Source of the DNA: Lentisphaeria bacterium | GTDB lineage: Bacteria; Verrucomicrobiota; Lentisphaeria; Victivallales; Victivallaceae | Length of the DNA stretch: 64,000 nucleotides | Reading direction: 5' to 3' | Assembly (NCBI GenBank): GCA_018265615.1 | Contig: JABLYX010000012.1 | Coordinates: 1 to 64,000, forward strand | Shown here: one piece after another, positions 32,014 to 41,026 of the stretch | How positions within the stretch are numbered: the first letter of the stretch is position 1 | How the letters are laid out: every line of letters starts with the position of its first letter | Translations under genes and position numbers: made by a program | The notes under the pieces: generated by a model | What the model saw: only the letters and a program-made list of their open reading frames with translations | Databases searched by the model: none | Told to the model about the DNA's origin: nothing

Positions 32014-32730
32014 ATGTCTGAGTCGCAGGAACGACTGGTCAAATTCCTGAGCGCGGCCGGCGCCGCTTCCCGCCGCGCGGCCGGGGAGCTCGTGAAAGCC
32101 GGGCGCGTCGCCGTCAACGGCAGCCCCGTGCTCGAACCCGGATTCCGGGTCTCCCGCGCCGATACCGTCACACTCGACGGCAGGCCGGTCATCCCCGCCC
32201 CGCAGCTCCATTACATCTTGCTGAACAAGCCGCGCGGCTACGTCTGCACGAATTCCGATCCGCACGCTCCGCTGAAAGCCGTGGACCTGATCCGGCTCGA
32301 CCCGCCGGTCCGCCTCTTCTCCGCCGGGCGGCTGGACAAGGAGAGCGAGGGAATGATCCTCTTCTCCAACGACGGCGACTATGTCGCCCGGGTCACGCAC
32401 CCGCGGCACGAGGTTCTGAAAACCTACCAGGTCCGGGTCGCCCGCGATTTCACAGGAGACGAACTGGAACGCATCCGTGCCGGAATCCGCGACGAAGGCG
32501 AACTCCTGCGCGTCGTCTCCATCGCACGCATCGGGAAGTGCTGTTACCAAATCCTGCTCAACGAGGGGCGAAAGCGCGAAATCCGGCGGCTGACCGCCGC
32601 CGCGGGCGCCCCGACCCTCGAACTGCGCCGCGTCAGGATCGGCGGCCTGGAGCTCGGAGAGCTCCCGGAAGGCGCGTTCCGCGAGCTGACCGCGGCGGAA
32701 GTCGCCCTGACGCTGGAACCTTACTCCTGA
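32014..32730 (+). CDS. RsuA/RluB-family rRNA pseudouridine synthase
   Basis: A 238-residue enzyme that isomerises a uridine in rRNA to pseudouridine. An S4 RNA-binding domain opens the protein (ERLVKFLSAAGAASRRAAGELVKAGRVAVNG, about 5-36), followed by the catalytic domain with LLNKPRGYVCTNSDPH and the active-site Asp in FSAGRLDKESEGMILFSNDG (about 103-122), then KTYQVRV and ILNEGRKREIRRL-type segments (LLNEGRKREIRRLTAAAG). Start at 32014 has AAGGA 9 bases before it. The gene ends 10 bp into the converging lipoprotein gene. Whether the target is 16S (RsuA) or 23S (RluB/RluE/RluF) cannot be told. Confidence 0.92.
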   Translation: MSESQERLVKFLSAAGAASRRAAGELVKAGRVAVNGSPVLEPGFRVSRADTVTLDGRPVIPAPQLHYILLNKPRGYVCTNSDPHAPLKAVDLIRLDPPVRLFSAGRLDKESEGMILFSNDGDYVARVTHPRHEVLKTYQVRVARDFTGDELERIRAGIRDEGELLRVVSIARIGKCCYQILLNEGRKREIRRLTAAAGAPTLELRRVRIGGLELGELPEGAFRELTAAEVALTLEPYS

Positions 32731-33422
32731 GCCGGCGTTTCCGGCGGAAGCTCCACCGTCTCCGTAACAGTCGGCGCCCCTTCGGCGGGCAACTTGACCG
32801 TTTCTTTGACCACAAGCCCCTCATCCGCCCGCACCGGAGCCTTTTCCGGCGCGGACGCCGGCGGACGCGACGGTTCGGAGGGAGCTCCGAGAATTTCTTC
32901 CAGCTCCCGCCCCTGCTCCGCCGTCAACTGCTCGAGTGCGGCTTTCTTCTTCAGATAAAGCGCCTCTATTACAACTTCGATCCGGGAGTTCCGCTCGCCG
33001 CTCAGCGTCTCCGGGGCACCGTATTCCTGCATCTCCGCCGCCAGCGGCTCCGGCGCACCGCTGAACATCACATTCGCGGGGTCCAGCGGGAACTGCGGCC
33101 CCTGGGTGACCTCCTCGCGCTCATACATCCCGACCGGAACCTTGCGGGCACGCACAAGGCAGACCGCATCCGCCCCGAAAGCACGCGCCTTTTTCAGCAG
33201 CAGCTCCTGGATATCATACCCGTCCGTCCCGTCCGGAGCCGTGACCGTCGCGCGCCCCATGATCCGGAATTCACCGGCAAGAACCAGCTCGCGGTTCACA
33301 TAATAGGCGACCGGCTCCGAAATCGGCGTCGGCGCGAATTCCCGGCCGACGTAGTTGAAGTCGATGCACCCGGCAACAAAGAAGAGCACAACGGCTCCCA
33401 TCAGCAAAAAAGTCCGAACCAT
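32721..33422 (-). CDS. Putative lipoprotein of unknown function
   Basis: A 233-residue protein with a lipoprotein signal peptide: MVRTFLLMGAVVLFFVAGC, lipobox FVAG-C with Cys at residue 19. The mature part has a small alpha/beta region (YDIQELLLKKARAFGADAVCLVRARKVPVG) resembling domains that group heavy-metal or TolB-like small folds, then an extended Pro/Glu/Thr-rich tail with a repeat (VVKETVKLPAEGAPTVTETVELP). The start at 33422 has AAGGA 8 bases before it. It follows the CBS-domain protein gene by 5 bp, so they are co-transcribed. I do not recognise a family beyond lipoprotein. Confidence 0.75.
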   Translation of the reverse strand: MVRTFLLMGAVVLFFVAGCIDFNYVGREFAPTPISEPVAYYVNRELVLAGEFRIMGRATVTAPDGTDGYDIQELLLKKARAFGADAVCLVRARKVPVGMYEREEVTQGPQFPLDPANVMFSGAPEPLAAEMQEYGAPETLSGERNSRIEVVIEALYLKKKAALEQLTAEQGRELEEILGAPSEPSRPPASAPEKAPVRADEGLVVKETVKLPAEGAPTVTETVELPPETPAQE

Positions 33423-33427
33423 GCGAA

Positions 33428-34672
33428 TTATCCTTCGAATTTGATCCGTTTCAAATTGAACTCCCACACCTGGCCGCGCCGGATCTTGCGCACGTAAAAC
33501 TCGGCGTTGCCGTGGCGGATCGTGTCCCCGACCTTCGGCGGACGCTTCAGCATCCGCGCGAACCAGACCGCGACCGGCTCCGCGCGGCGCGGCAAATCGA
33601 GGTGCGTGTCACGGGTCAGCAGCGTCATCGGGACGCCGCCGCCGACCACCCAGAAAAACTCGCTCGGCGAATAAAACGTCCGCGGCAGCGGGTCGAATTC
33701 ATCATCCAGATCTCCGAGCAGCTCCTCGACGATATCCTCCAGCGTGACCAACCCGAGCGTCCTTCCATCCACCGCGTCGCGCACGATCGTCATATGACAG
33801 TGCTGGCTCGCAAACCGTTCAAGCAGCTCCGAAGCCGTATCGTCCGGCTCCGCGAACGCGATGGGGCGCAGAATATCGGTCAGGAGCTGCGCGCCGGGAT
33901 GCGCACGGTGCGTCGCCACAAGCTCCTTGAAGTTCACATAGCCGAGCACCTTGTCCCTGTCCCCTTCGTCGCAGACCGGATAACGTGTATGAAAGTCGGT
34001 GCCGGTCGCGCTGATCGCGTCGGAAACCGTCTGGCCGGAACTCAGGAACGAGATGTTCTCCACCGGCAGCATGACCCTCGAAGCGGTCTGCTCCGAGAGC
34101 CGCGGCACGGCGCGGATGATCCGCTCCTGCCGGGTCGAAATAACCTGCGAGCTGCGCGCCAGCGCCGCAAGCGCGGAAATCTCGTCGGCGGTGCTCGGTT
34201 TCTCGGGCCGCCTGCGTTCAAATGGACGGTTGATGAAATGCGTCAGCCGGATCAGCGGCATCAGGATCCAGATCAGCACCTGCAGAGGGCGCGCGGCGTA
34301 ACGCATCACCTTCTGGTTGAACCGCACTCCGAGCGTCTTCGGCAGGATTTCGGTGTACTGCACCATCAGCAACGTGAACAGGATGGTGAAAACACTCATG
34401 TATTGACTGCCGATCGTCGCACCGACCGCCCCGCCGGCGACAGCCGCGCCGATTGTGTGCGCCGCGGTATTGACAATCAGAATCACCGCGATCGGCTTGT
34501 CGATATCATGCTTCAGCGCCTGGCAGACCTGTCCGATTTTCGAGTTCTTCTGCCTCAGTTCGGCGAGCTGACTCGGCGTGATGCTCAGCAGCGCCGCTTC
34601 CATCAGGGAACAAATGTGCGACAAGACCATCGCAATCGCGATGGACCCGAAAAATATAAACCATTCCTCCAA
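33428..34672 (-). CDS. CNNM/CorC-type transmembrane protein with CBS domains
   Basis: A 414-residue inner-membrane protein of the HlyC/CorC (CNNM, DUF21) family, linked to magnesium and cobalt transport. The N-terminal DUF21 domain has about four hydrophobic segments (FFGSIAIAMVLSHICSLMEAALLSI; PIAVILIVNTAAHTIGAAVAGGAVGA; FTILFTLLMVQYTEILPKTLGV; RPLQVLIWILMPLIRL). A pair of CBS domains follows (RVMLPVENISFLSSGQTVSDAI..., ILRPIAFAEPDDTASELLERFASQHCHMTIVRDAVDGRTLGLVTLEDIVEELLGDLDDE), then a CorC/HlyC C-terminal domain. VTLEDIVEELLGDI-like motif is diagnostic. It is 89 bp downstream of the ABC-cluster gene at 34762, possibly a continuation of that operon. Confidence 0.9.
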   Translation of the reverse strand: MEEWFIFFGSIAIAMVLSHICSLMEAALLSITPSQLAELRQKNSKIGQVCQALKHDIDKPIAVILIVNTAAHTIGAAVAGGAVGATIGSQYMSVFTILFTLLMVQYTEILPKTLGVRFNQKVMRYAARPLQVLIWILMPLIRLTHFINRPFERRRPEKPSTADEISALAALARSSQVISTRQERIIRAVPRLSEQTASRVMLPVENISFLSSGQTVSDAISATGTDFHTRYPVCDEGDRDKVLGYVNFKELVATHRAHPGAQLLTDILRPIAFAEPDDTASELLERFASQHCHMTIVRDAVDGRTLGLVTLEDIVEELLGDLDDEFDPLPRTFYSPSEFFWVVGGGVPMTLLTRDTHLDLPRRAEPVAVWFARMLKRPPKVGDTIRHGNAEFYVRKIRRGQVWEFNLKRIKFEG

Positions 34673-34761
34673 CGTTTTCTCTCTTCTGCCCGGCTCGGGC
34701 GATTCGGACCGGGAAGCGGCCGCGCTGACGGCGGAAAAATCCCCCGCTTCCCGCGCCCCGA

Positions 34762-36372
34762 CTATTTATCCGACTTCAGCGGGCCGACGGGAGCAGCCGC
34801 CTGGTCCTCCAGAACTCTCTGCCTCAGGACCTCGGCCATGACCGGATTCAGCGTTTTGCCGAGGTTCTCGACCATCGCTTTCTTCATCTCATTGTACGGC
34901 GGCAGATTGGTGCGCGCGTCTCCGCCCATCTCCCTCTGGTATTTATTGTAGATATAACGCGCCATGCGCTCGTTCGCGACAGCCGCGTCGTTGTCGTTGT
35001 AAATCAGATAGAACAGACTGCGCATGATAAGACCGGAGACGATCTCGCTGGCCTTCTTCACGCTCGCATCGCGGACCTCTTCCGCCCACTGCTGCATGAC
35101 GAACGCTTCGAGCGGCAGCTTGTGCGATCCCGGCTCCTCGGCCTGAAGCTTCTTGTAATACTCGGCCGACTTGCTGAAGCTGCCGTAGTTCCACAGGATC
35201 GAAACCGCCTCCTTGATGAAGTTGATCCGGGCGCTGCGGAAGGTCGAGAAATCGTTGTTCTGCTCGTAAATTTCCTGCACCTTCTTGTACCGGTCGAAAA
35301 CGGCGTCGACCAACTGGATGTTCGGAACAAGCGTGATCGTCTCGAACGACTTTTCATCGATCATCAGGATGCGCCCGCTGCGGAACGCCTCATAGAGCGA
35401 CTGCGTGATGATCCGGTCGCAGCTGAGATCCTTATGCCCCGGTGTGCGCTTGATGCCCATCGTCGCCCAGTAAATCGCCTGCGACTCCGGAACGCGCCAG
35501 TCCATCTCGCCGTACTCCTTGTTGATCTCAACGATCACCTTCGAGTCGAGCTTCAGCTTCTCGCGCAGGTACTCCGCGTGAAAATAGTTCTTCAACTTCT
35601 TCACAAGCTCTTCGTCGTCCGCAATGCGGTTCAGGAACGGCTGCGGCAGCGCCGCCGGCTCCGTGGACTTGAACGCGGCGTACAGTGCGGCATAGTTCTC
35701 ATAGCCGGCGACCTTCGCCGCCTTCCAGACCCGGCTGTCCTCCGGATAAACCTTCATGAATTCACGCTCGCTCTCCGGAGCGGCGGCCATGCCTTCCCAG
35801 TCCGGCTTGAACCCGACCACGTTCGTGACAAGAACCGCAAGCCGATTCTTGTAATAGAGGTTCGCGTCGTCCATGATATTACCGAGCTTGTGCTGAAAGA
35901 TCCACGCCAACTCCTTGTAGAGCACCGGATCCTCCGGATTATACTCGATCGCCTGGTCGCGGATCAGCTTGATCCCCTCGTTGACCCAACGCCACCGGTC
36001 CTCGAAACTCGAACAGGTGACGGAGATATTGTACGCCATATTCCACGCCAGGTACGCAGTCGCGCCGGAAAAAGTCGGCTGCAGGTCGGTGATCCAGCGC
36101 GCCAGCTGCACCATTTCGAAATAGCTGCCCTTCTCCTGCAGCGAACCGGCGCGGAGCCACAGCAGATCCGCGACCAGGCCGCGGAAGCTGCCGAGCGCCA
36201 CCGTCGTGAAGGTCACCAGCGGGGGGGCGTTTTTGATCTGCCCGGTAAAGCGCAGATTGTGCTCCGCCACAGCATTGTCCAGCCTGCGCTCCACCCGGCT
36301 CACTCCGAAAAGCAGCACGAGCGTCACGCACACCAGCGCAAAATACATGACAAGTGTTCGGAATTTACTCAT
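34762..36372 (-). CDS. Membrane-anchored helical-repeat protein of the ABC/SPFH operon
   Basis: A 536-residue protein with one N-terminal helix (TLVMYFALVCVTLVLLFGVSRVE, about 6-28) and a long helical remainder that looks TPR-like (FRGLVADLLWLRAGSLQEKGSYFEMVQLARWITDLQPTFSGATAYLAWNMAYNIS... and KSAEYYKKLQAEEPGSHKLPLEAFVMQQWAEEV). The residues GSFRGLVADLLWLRA near 61-75 are strongly reminiscent of a conserved uncharacterised family next to ABC-2 transporters in PVC bacteria. It overlaps the ABC permease by four bases (ATGA), so it is probably a dedicated periplasm-facing partner of that transporter. Function unknown. Confidence 0.75.
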   Translation of the reverse strand: MSKFRTLVMYFALVCVTLVLLFGVSRVERRLDNAVAEHNLRFTGQIKNAPPLVTFTTVALGSFRGLVADLLWLRAGSLQEKGSYFEMVQLARWITDLQPTFSGATAYLAWNMAYNISVTCSSFEDRWRWVNEGIKLIRDQAIEYNPEDPVLYKELAWIFQHKLGNIMDDANLYYKNRLAVLVTNVVGFKPDWEGMAAAPESEREFMKVYPEDSRVWKAAKVAGYENYAALYAAFKSTEPAALPQPFLNRIADDEELVKKLKNYFHAEYLREKLKLDSKVIVEINKEYGEMDWRVPESQAIYWATMGIKRTPGHKDLSCDRIITQSLYEAFRSGRILMIDEKSFETITLVPNIQLVDAVFDRYKKVQEIYEQNNDFSTFRSARINFIKEAVSILWNYGSFSKSAEYYKKLQAEEPGSHKLPLEAFVMQQWAEEVRDASVKKASEIVSGLIMRSLFYLIYNDNDAAVANERMARYIYNKYQREMGGDARTNLPPYNEMKKAMVENLGKTLNPVMAEVLRQRVLEDQAAAPVGPLKSDK

Positions 36373-37805
36373 TTGCGTATCACCAATCCAAGTTCACGCC
36401 GCCGGTACAGGATCATCCCGAGCACAAACAGCGGCAGTGCGCGGTAGATGAAATAACTCTTGAACAGCAGCCAGAAGTAAGAGAGTTCAACCACCTCACC
36501 GTTCGCAACCAGCCCGGAGACCTCGAACGCCTGCAGCGGAATCACGAACAGCAGCAGCAGTTTCGCGATCATCTGTCCGATATGGTCGGCGGCGCCGGCA
36601 AGATACTCCTGATTGGTCATATAGACGGCGATGCTGCCGAACAGCAGGTACGAAACCGCCACAAAAATCGCCGTCGGCAGCGTCAGGATTCCGCCGAACG
36701 CACAACCGAGACCGCAGAGAATCAGCAGCTCCAGCGCCACAATCGCAACCGACCGCATATAGTTCTCAAAGAAGCCGGTGACCTCGATCAGCAGCTTCGG
36801 GCCGTCGCCCGGCTGGAAATACTGCTTCTCCTGCGCATCGTCGTAGTTCACATAGCCGAAGGTGACCGTGTCGTTCGGAGCAATGACCTTCCAGCTTGCC
36901 GGCAGAACCTTCTCGTGAAATTCGCCGGACATGACCTGCTCCGGATACTCCGACATCGCCTGCGGCGCATACACATAACGCTCCTCGCGGGCATTCTGCT
37001 CGAACACGTTCGCCGCCGGCGCCTTTTCGGCGCGCTGCGGAATGCCGACGATCCAGAAAGAACGGGTCATGCGCTGCCCCTCGGTCGCAATCTTGCCGAC
37101 ATACGGGCGGTAACGCAGATAAAGCGGCTTGTCCAGATCGTGCGGAATACCGGTGAACACGAACTCCTTCGGAACGTTGTAATCCAGCTCGGACTCCTTG
37201 CTCAGGACCTCCAGCCGCGCGTCCTTGAGCATCTTGTCCTGCGCGGAAGGCGACGTATCGACCTCCTGCCCGCGGGCGCGGAGCCGCTCGATCTTCGCTT
37301 TGACCAACTCCTGGCTCTCCTTTTCGAGATCAACCTTCTTCGGCCAGAAAACACGCCGCCCGACCATCACCTCATTGCGGATCTTCTCGCGTTCCTGCTG
37401 CGGGAAATCCTGCTCGTTGTACTTGTAGAGGATGATGAAATAGATCGCGGTCGAAGCGAGCAGAAGCAGAAACAGGTGCACAAGGTAAACGCCGACCCAC
37501 TTCGCCAACCAGATCCGGATCCGCGAAACCGGTTTCGTCACAACCATATGCAGCTGATAGCTGTCGACATCCTGCGTCATCGCATGGCATCCCAGCCAGA
37601 TCGACGACAGCGCGAGGATCGAGCCGACCGTCGACAGGCTGTACAGCAGCGACACCCGGATGAATCCGCCCGCCGTGCCGTCGCCGGAAACCGTCGTCGG
37701 GATGATAATCACCGCCAACAGCAGCAGCAGCAGCAGAAGCTGAAAGATATGCGACCTCAACGCATTGCGGAAGGTCAGTTTTACAATTGCCCAGAATGAC
37801 TTCAT
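36369..37805 (-). CDS. ABC-2 type transporter permease
   Basis: A 478-residue inner-membrane permease. N-terminal helix FQLLLLLLLLAVIIIPTTVSG follows a short amphipathic start (FWAIVKLTFRNALRSHIF) typical of ABC-2 permeases; a second region LYSLSTVGSILALSSIWLGCHAMTQDVDSYQLHMVVTKPVSRIRIWLAKWVGVYLVHLFLLLLASTAIYFIILY contains the ABC-2 landmark P-x-S/R-R segment. A large ~270-residue periplasmic loop separates it from the C-terminal helices (SVAIVALELLILCGLGCAFGGILTLPTAIFVAVSYLLFGSIAVY). Overlaps both neighbours by four bases. Substrate unknown. Confidence 0.85.
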   Translation of the reverse strand: MKSFWAIVKLTFRNALRSHIFQLLLLLLLLAVIIIPTTVSGDGTAGGFIRVSLLYSLSTVGSILALSSIWLGCHAMTQDVDSYQLHMVVTKPVSRIRIWLAKWVGVYLVHLFLLLLASTAIYFIILYKYNEQDFPQQEREKIRNEVMVGRRVFWPKKVDLEKESQELVKAKIERLRARGQEVDTSPSAQDKMLKDARLEVLSKESELDYNVPKEFVFTGIPHDLDKPLYLRYRPYVGKIATEGQRMTRSFWIVGIPQRAEKAPAANVFEQNAREERYVYAPQAMSEYPEQVMSGEFHEKVLPASWKVIAPNDTVTFGYVNYDDAQEKQYFQPGDGPKLLIEVTGFFENYMRSVAIVALELLILCGLGCAFGGILTLPTAIFVAVSYLLFGSIAVYMTNQEYLAGAADHIGQMIAKLLLLFVIPLQAFEVSGLVANGEVVELSYFWLLFKSYFIYRALPLFVLGMILYRRRELGLVIRK

Positions 37806-38971
37806 TTACGATTTCCCAGAATATCGTTGAGCCTGGCATCGGCTTCCTTGAGCTTTTCGTCCGCCTTCTCTTCCGGCGTCTCCGGTTCCGCGGCGACCGG
37901 CTTCGGTTCACCGGTCAACTGTTCGAGCTTCTTCTCGACAGCCTTCTCCTTCGGCTGCACGGGCGCCGGAGCGGCAGGCTCATGCGGCGGCGGAGGCGGC
38001 TTGACCGTCTCCTGCACGAGGGACTCGAGGACGGCCGACTTCTCGTCGCCCTGCGACAGATATTCGGCGATCCTGCCGCCGCCGGCGACACCGGCCGTTT
38101 CGATATTGTCCGACTTCGCTTTCGTGATCACATCGAGGAAGAACTCCTCAAGCGTCCGGCGCGGATGGTCCACGAGGAATTCCTCGCCGTTCAGGTTTTC
38201 ACGCAGGATCTTCAGGACCTCATTCATCGCGGCGGGCGGCAGCGCCGGCGTCACGATGCGGTTTTCATCGGAAACGGTAAGGAGCTCATTGAGCTCGCCC
38301 ATCGCGCGGACCTTACCCCCGTAAAGGATGATGACGCGGTCGCAGACGTCCTCGATGTCGCTCAGCAGGTGACTCGTGATGAGGACAGTCTTGCCGCGCT
38401 TCTTCAATGTCAGGATCAGGTCCTTGACCTCCTTGCAGCCGAGCGGGTCGAGGCCCGACGTCGGTTCGTCGAGAATCAGGAATTCCGGATCGTTGATCAT
38501 CGCCTGCGCGAGCCCGATCCGGCGCGCCATGCCTTTCGAGAATTCACCGACCCGGCGGCGGCGCGCATGCGCCATGCCGACCATGTCGAGCAACTGTTCG
38601 ATGCGCATCTTCCGGTCCGCACGTGAAAGGTTGAACAGCGAACCGAAAAAGTCGAGCGTCTCCTCGGCGGTCAGGTATTTGTAGAGATAGGATTCCTCCG
38701 GCAGATAGCCGATCTCGCGCTTGGTCTCAACCGCGCGGGGCGAACGCCCCAGCACGTTCAGGATCCCGCCCGTCGGATAAAGAAGCCCCAGGAGCATCTT
38801 GACCGTGGTCGATTTCCCGGAACCGTTCGGCCCGAGAAGGCCGATCACCTCGCCGGGCTCGATGGAGAACGAGATATCGTTCACCGCCTTCGCCTTCGGA
38901 CGGCCCCAGAAATCCCGGAACACCTTGGTGAGCCCCACGGCCCTTACGATTGATTCACGCTGTTCAGCCAT
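37802..38971 (-). CDS. ABC transporter ATP-binding protein with long C-terminal extension
   Basis: A 389-residue ATPase of the ABC-2 exporter class. Walker A LLGPNGSGKSTT (about 44-55), Q-loop region, signature GEFSKGMARRIGLAQA (about 137-152), Walker B LILDEPTSGLDPLG and the switch His in VLITSHLLSDIEDVCDR are intact. The last ~140 residues are an extra domain: EFLVDHPRRTLEEFFLDVITKAK then a Pro/Glu/Lys-rich tail (VKPPPPPHEPAAPAPVQPKEKAVEKKLEQL) ending in a likely coiled coil. It pairs with the permease at 36369 by a four-base overlap. Confidence 0.92.
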   Translation of the reverse strand: MAEQRESIVRAVGLTKVFRDFWGRPKAKAVNDISFSIEPGEVIGLLGPNGSGKSTTVKMLLGLLYPTGGILNVLGRSPRAVETKREIGYLPEESYLYKYLTAEETLDFFGSLFNLSRADRKMRIEQLLDMVGMAHARRRRVGEFSKGMARRIGLAQAMINDPEFLILDEPTSGLDPLGCKEVKDLILTLKKRGKTVLITSHLLSDIEDVCDRVIILYGGKVRAMGELNELLTVSDENRIVTPALPPAAMNEVLKILRENLNGEEFLVDHPRRTLEEFFLDVITKAKSDNIETAGVAGGGRIAEYLSQGDEKSAVLESLVQETVKPPPPPHEPAAPAPVQPKEKAVEKKLEQLTGEPKPVAAEPETPEEKADEKLKEADARLNDILGNRK

Positions 38972-39005
38972 CGTATGATCGATTCCTCAAATGATAGTAT
39001 GGATT

Positions 39006-41024
39006 TTACTCTTCCGCCTCTTCCGGATTCTGCGACTGCTCCTCCAGCGTCAGCTCTTCCCCGGTCCGCACAAGACGCGCACTGTTGAAGATGATGATCA
39101 GCGTGCTGCCCGCATGCAGCACCGCCGCCCAGATCGGCGTCATCCAGCCGAACACCGACAACAGGATGCCGCCGAAAACAAACAGCATTCCGAACGCGAG
39201 GTTCTGGTTGATGATCATGCGCGATTTACGCGACAGGAACACAAGCATCGGAATCCGGCGGAGATCGTTGGTCATCAATGCGATCGAAGCGCTGTTGATC
39301 GCCACGTCGCTGCCGATCGCCCCCATCGCGATGCCGAGGTCGCCGGCCGCGAGCGCCGGAGCGTCGTTCACGCCGTCGCCGACTACCGCAACGCGGGAAC
39401 TCTGCTTCACGCGCTCGACGAATTCAACCTTGCCTTCCGGCAGGCATTCGCTCTTGAACTCATCGATCTGGAGCTGCGAAGCGACCGATTCCGCCACCGA
39501 TTTACGGTCGCCGGTCACCATCGCGATGAACCGCACGCCGAGGCGGCGCAGATCCGCAATCATCGCCGGAGCTTCGCGCCGGAGCTTATCCTTGAGGCCG
39601 ATCCAGCCGAGCATTTTTCCGTCGTTCACCACATACATCACGCTCATGCCCTCGGTATCGGCGTCGTGCCGCTCCGGAAGCGCCACGCCCTGCTCGGCCA
39701 GCCAGTTCGCCCGGCCGACCATGCAGACGACGCCGTTGATCTTCGCGGTGACGCCCTTGCCGGGCGACTCCTGGAAATCGCTCGCGGAGTCAAGGTCGAG
39801 CGTCGCCTCGGCAGCGAGCTTCTGCAACGCCACCGCAGTCGGGTGGTTGCTGTACTGCTCCGCCGAAGCGGCCACCTTCAGCAGCTCCGCCGGCGTCACG
39901 TCGCCGAACGGATTGAGCTTTACCACCGACAGCAGCCCGTCGGTCAGCGTACCGGTCTTGTCGAACACGAACGCCGTGATCTTGCTCGCAAGTTCAAGGT
40001 GCGCGACGTTCTTGATGAAGATGCCGAGGCGGGCGGCCGCCGCGACGGCAGCGACCACGGCGGTCGGCGTCGCAAGCACGACCGCACATGGACACGAGAT
40101 CACCATCAGCGTGATCACGCGATTCATGTCGCCATTCGAAAAATACCAGGTGATCAGCGCGAGCATCAGCACCGTCGGCGTATAGTAGCCGGCGTAACGG
40201 TCGATGATCCGGACCACGGGCGTACGACTCTGCTCCGCCTGGAGAATCATCTCCTTGACCTTGCCGAGCGTGGTGTCTTCGCCGACCTTCGTGACTTCGA
40301 GATCGACGAGACCGGTCAGGTTCTGCGTTCCGGCGAACACATCGTCGCCGACGCTCTTGTCCACAGGAAGCGACTCACCGGTGATCGAGGCCTGGTTGAC
40401 CGTGCTCTCGCCGGAGACGATCCGCGCGTCGACCGGGAAGTTCTCACCGGGACGAACGCGGATGCGGTCGCCGATTTTCAGCTCAGTCACCTGCACCTCG
40501 GCTTCGGTGTTGCTCTCGCCCTCAAGGCGGCGCGCCGTATTCGGCGTAAGCTTGATCAGCTCTTCGATCGAACGCTGCGCGCCGCTCGCGGTGCGGGTTT
40601 CGATGATGATGGTCAGCAGCAGGAAAAACGCGATGATGCCGGCCGTCTGGAAGTCCGCGCTCGCCAGCGCCGCAAGAATCGCCAGCGCCACAAGCTCGTT
40701 CATATAGACCTTGCCGTTCACGAGATCCTTGATCGCGGTGATGATGATCGGAAACGCCAGGACGAATGCACCGAAAAGCGCGCTCATCTTCGAGGCGAAT
40801 TCCTGCCCCGGCAGCAGCCAGTCCAGCAGGAACGAGTTGACCGTCAGCAAACCGCCGAGTATCGCAAAGAAGATCCGCCCCATCGCCCGGTCGTGCCCGA
40901 CGCCGCCGTCAACCGCATCATGGCCGCACGGGCAGTAGCCCCTGTGCTCATGCTCGTGGTCGTGGTCATGGCCGCAGGAGCAGTTTTCCGTGTGTTGATG
41001 TTCGTTTTTCACAATTTCAGCCAT
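39006..41024 (-). CDS. P1B-type heavy-metal-transporting ATPase
   Basis: A 672-residue inner-membrane ATPase. The N-terminus is a His/Cys-rich metal-binding tail instead of a ferredoxin-like domain (HQHTENCSCGHDHDHEHEHRGYCPCGHD, within 9-36). Actuator loop ITGESLPV, ion-binding SCPCAVVLATPTAV in the sixth helix, phosphorylation site FDKTGTLTDG, and the hinge GDGVNDAPALAAGDLGIAMG are present. In the last helix the motif is HAGSTLIIIFNSARL: His replaces the Asp found in Zn/Cd/Pb ATPases, like the cobalt/iron-type (P1B-4) HEGST motif, but these have SPC rather than CPC. Metal therefore uncertain. GGAGGAG ribosome site 8 bases before ATG. Located between SPFH genes and ABC genes. Confidence 0.92.
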   Translation of the reverse strand: MAEIVKNEHQHTENCSCGHDHDHEHEHRGYCPCGHDAVDGGVGHDRAMGRIFFAILGGLLTVNSFLLDWLLPGQEFASKMSALFGAFVLAFPIIITAIKDLVNGKVYMNELVALAILAALASADFQTAGIIAFFLLLTIIIETRTASGAQRSIEELIKLTPNTARRLEGESNTEAEVQVTELKIGDRIRVRPGENFPVDARIVSGESTVNQASITGESLPVDKSVGDDVFAGTQNLTGLVDLEVTKVGEDTTLGKVKEMILQAEQSRTPVVRIIDRYAGYYTPTVLMLALITWYFSNGDMNRVITLMVISCPCAVVLATPTAVVAAVAAAARLGIFIKNVAHLELASKITAFVFDKTGTLTDGLLSVVKLNPFGDVTPAELLKVAASAEQYSNHPTAVALQKLAAEATLDLDSASDFQESPGKGVTAKINGVVCMVGRANWLAEQGVALPERHDADTEGMSVMYVVNDGKMLGWIGLKDKLRREAPAMIADLRRLGVRFIAMVTGDRKSVAESVASQLQIDEFKSECLPEGKVEFVERVKQSSRVAVVGDGVNDAPALAAGDLGIAMGAIGSDVAINSASIALMTNDLRRIPMLVFLSRKSRMIINQNLAFGMLFVFGGILLSVFGWMTPIWAAVLHAGSTLIIIFNSARLVRTGEELTLEEQSQNPEEAEE

Positions 41025-41026
41025 GA

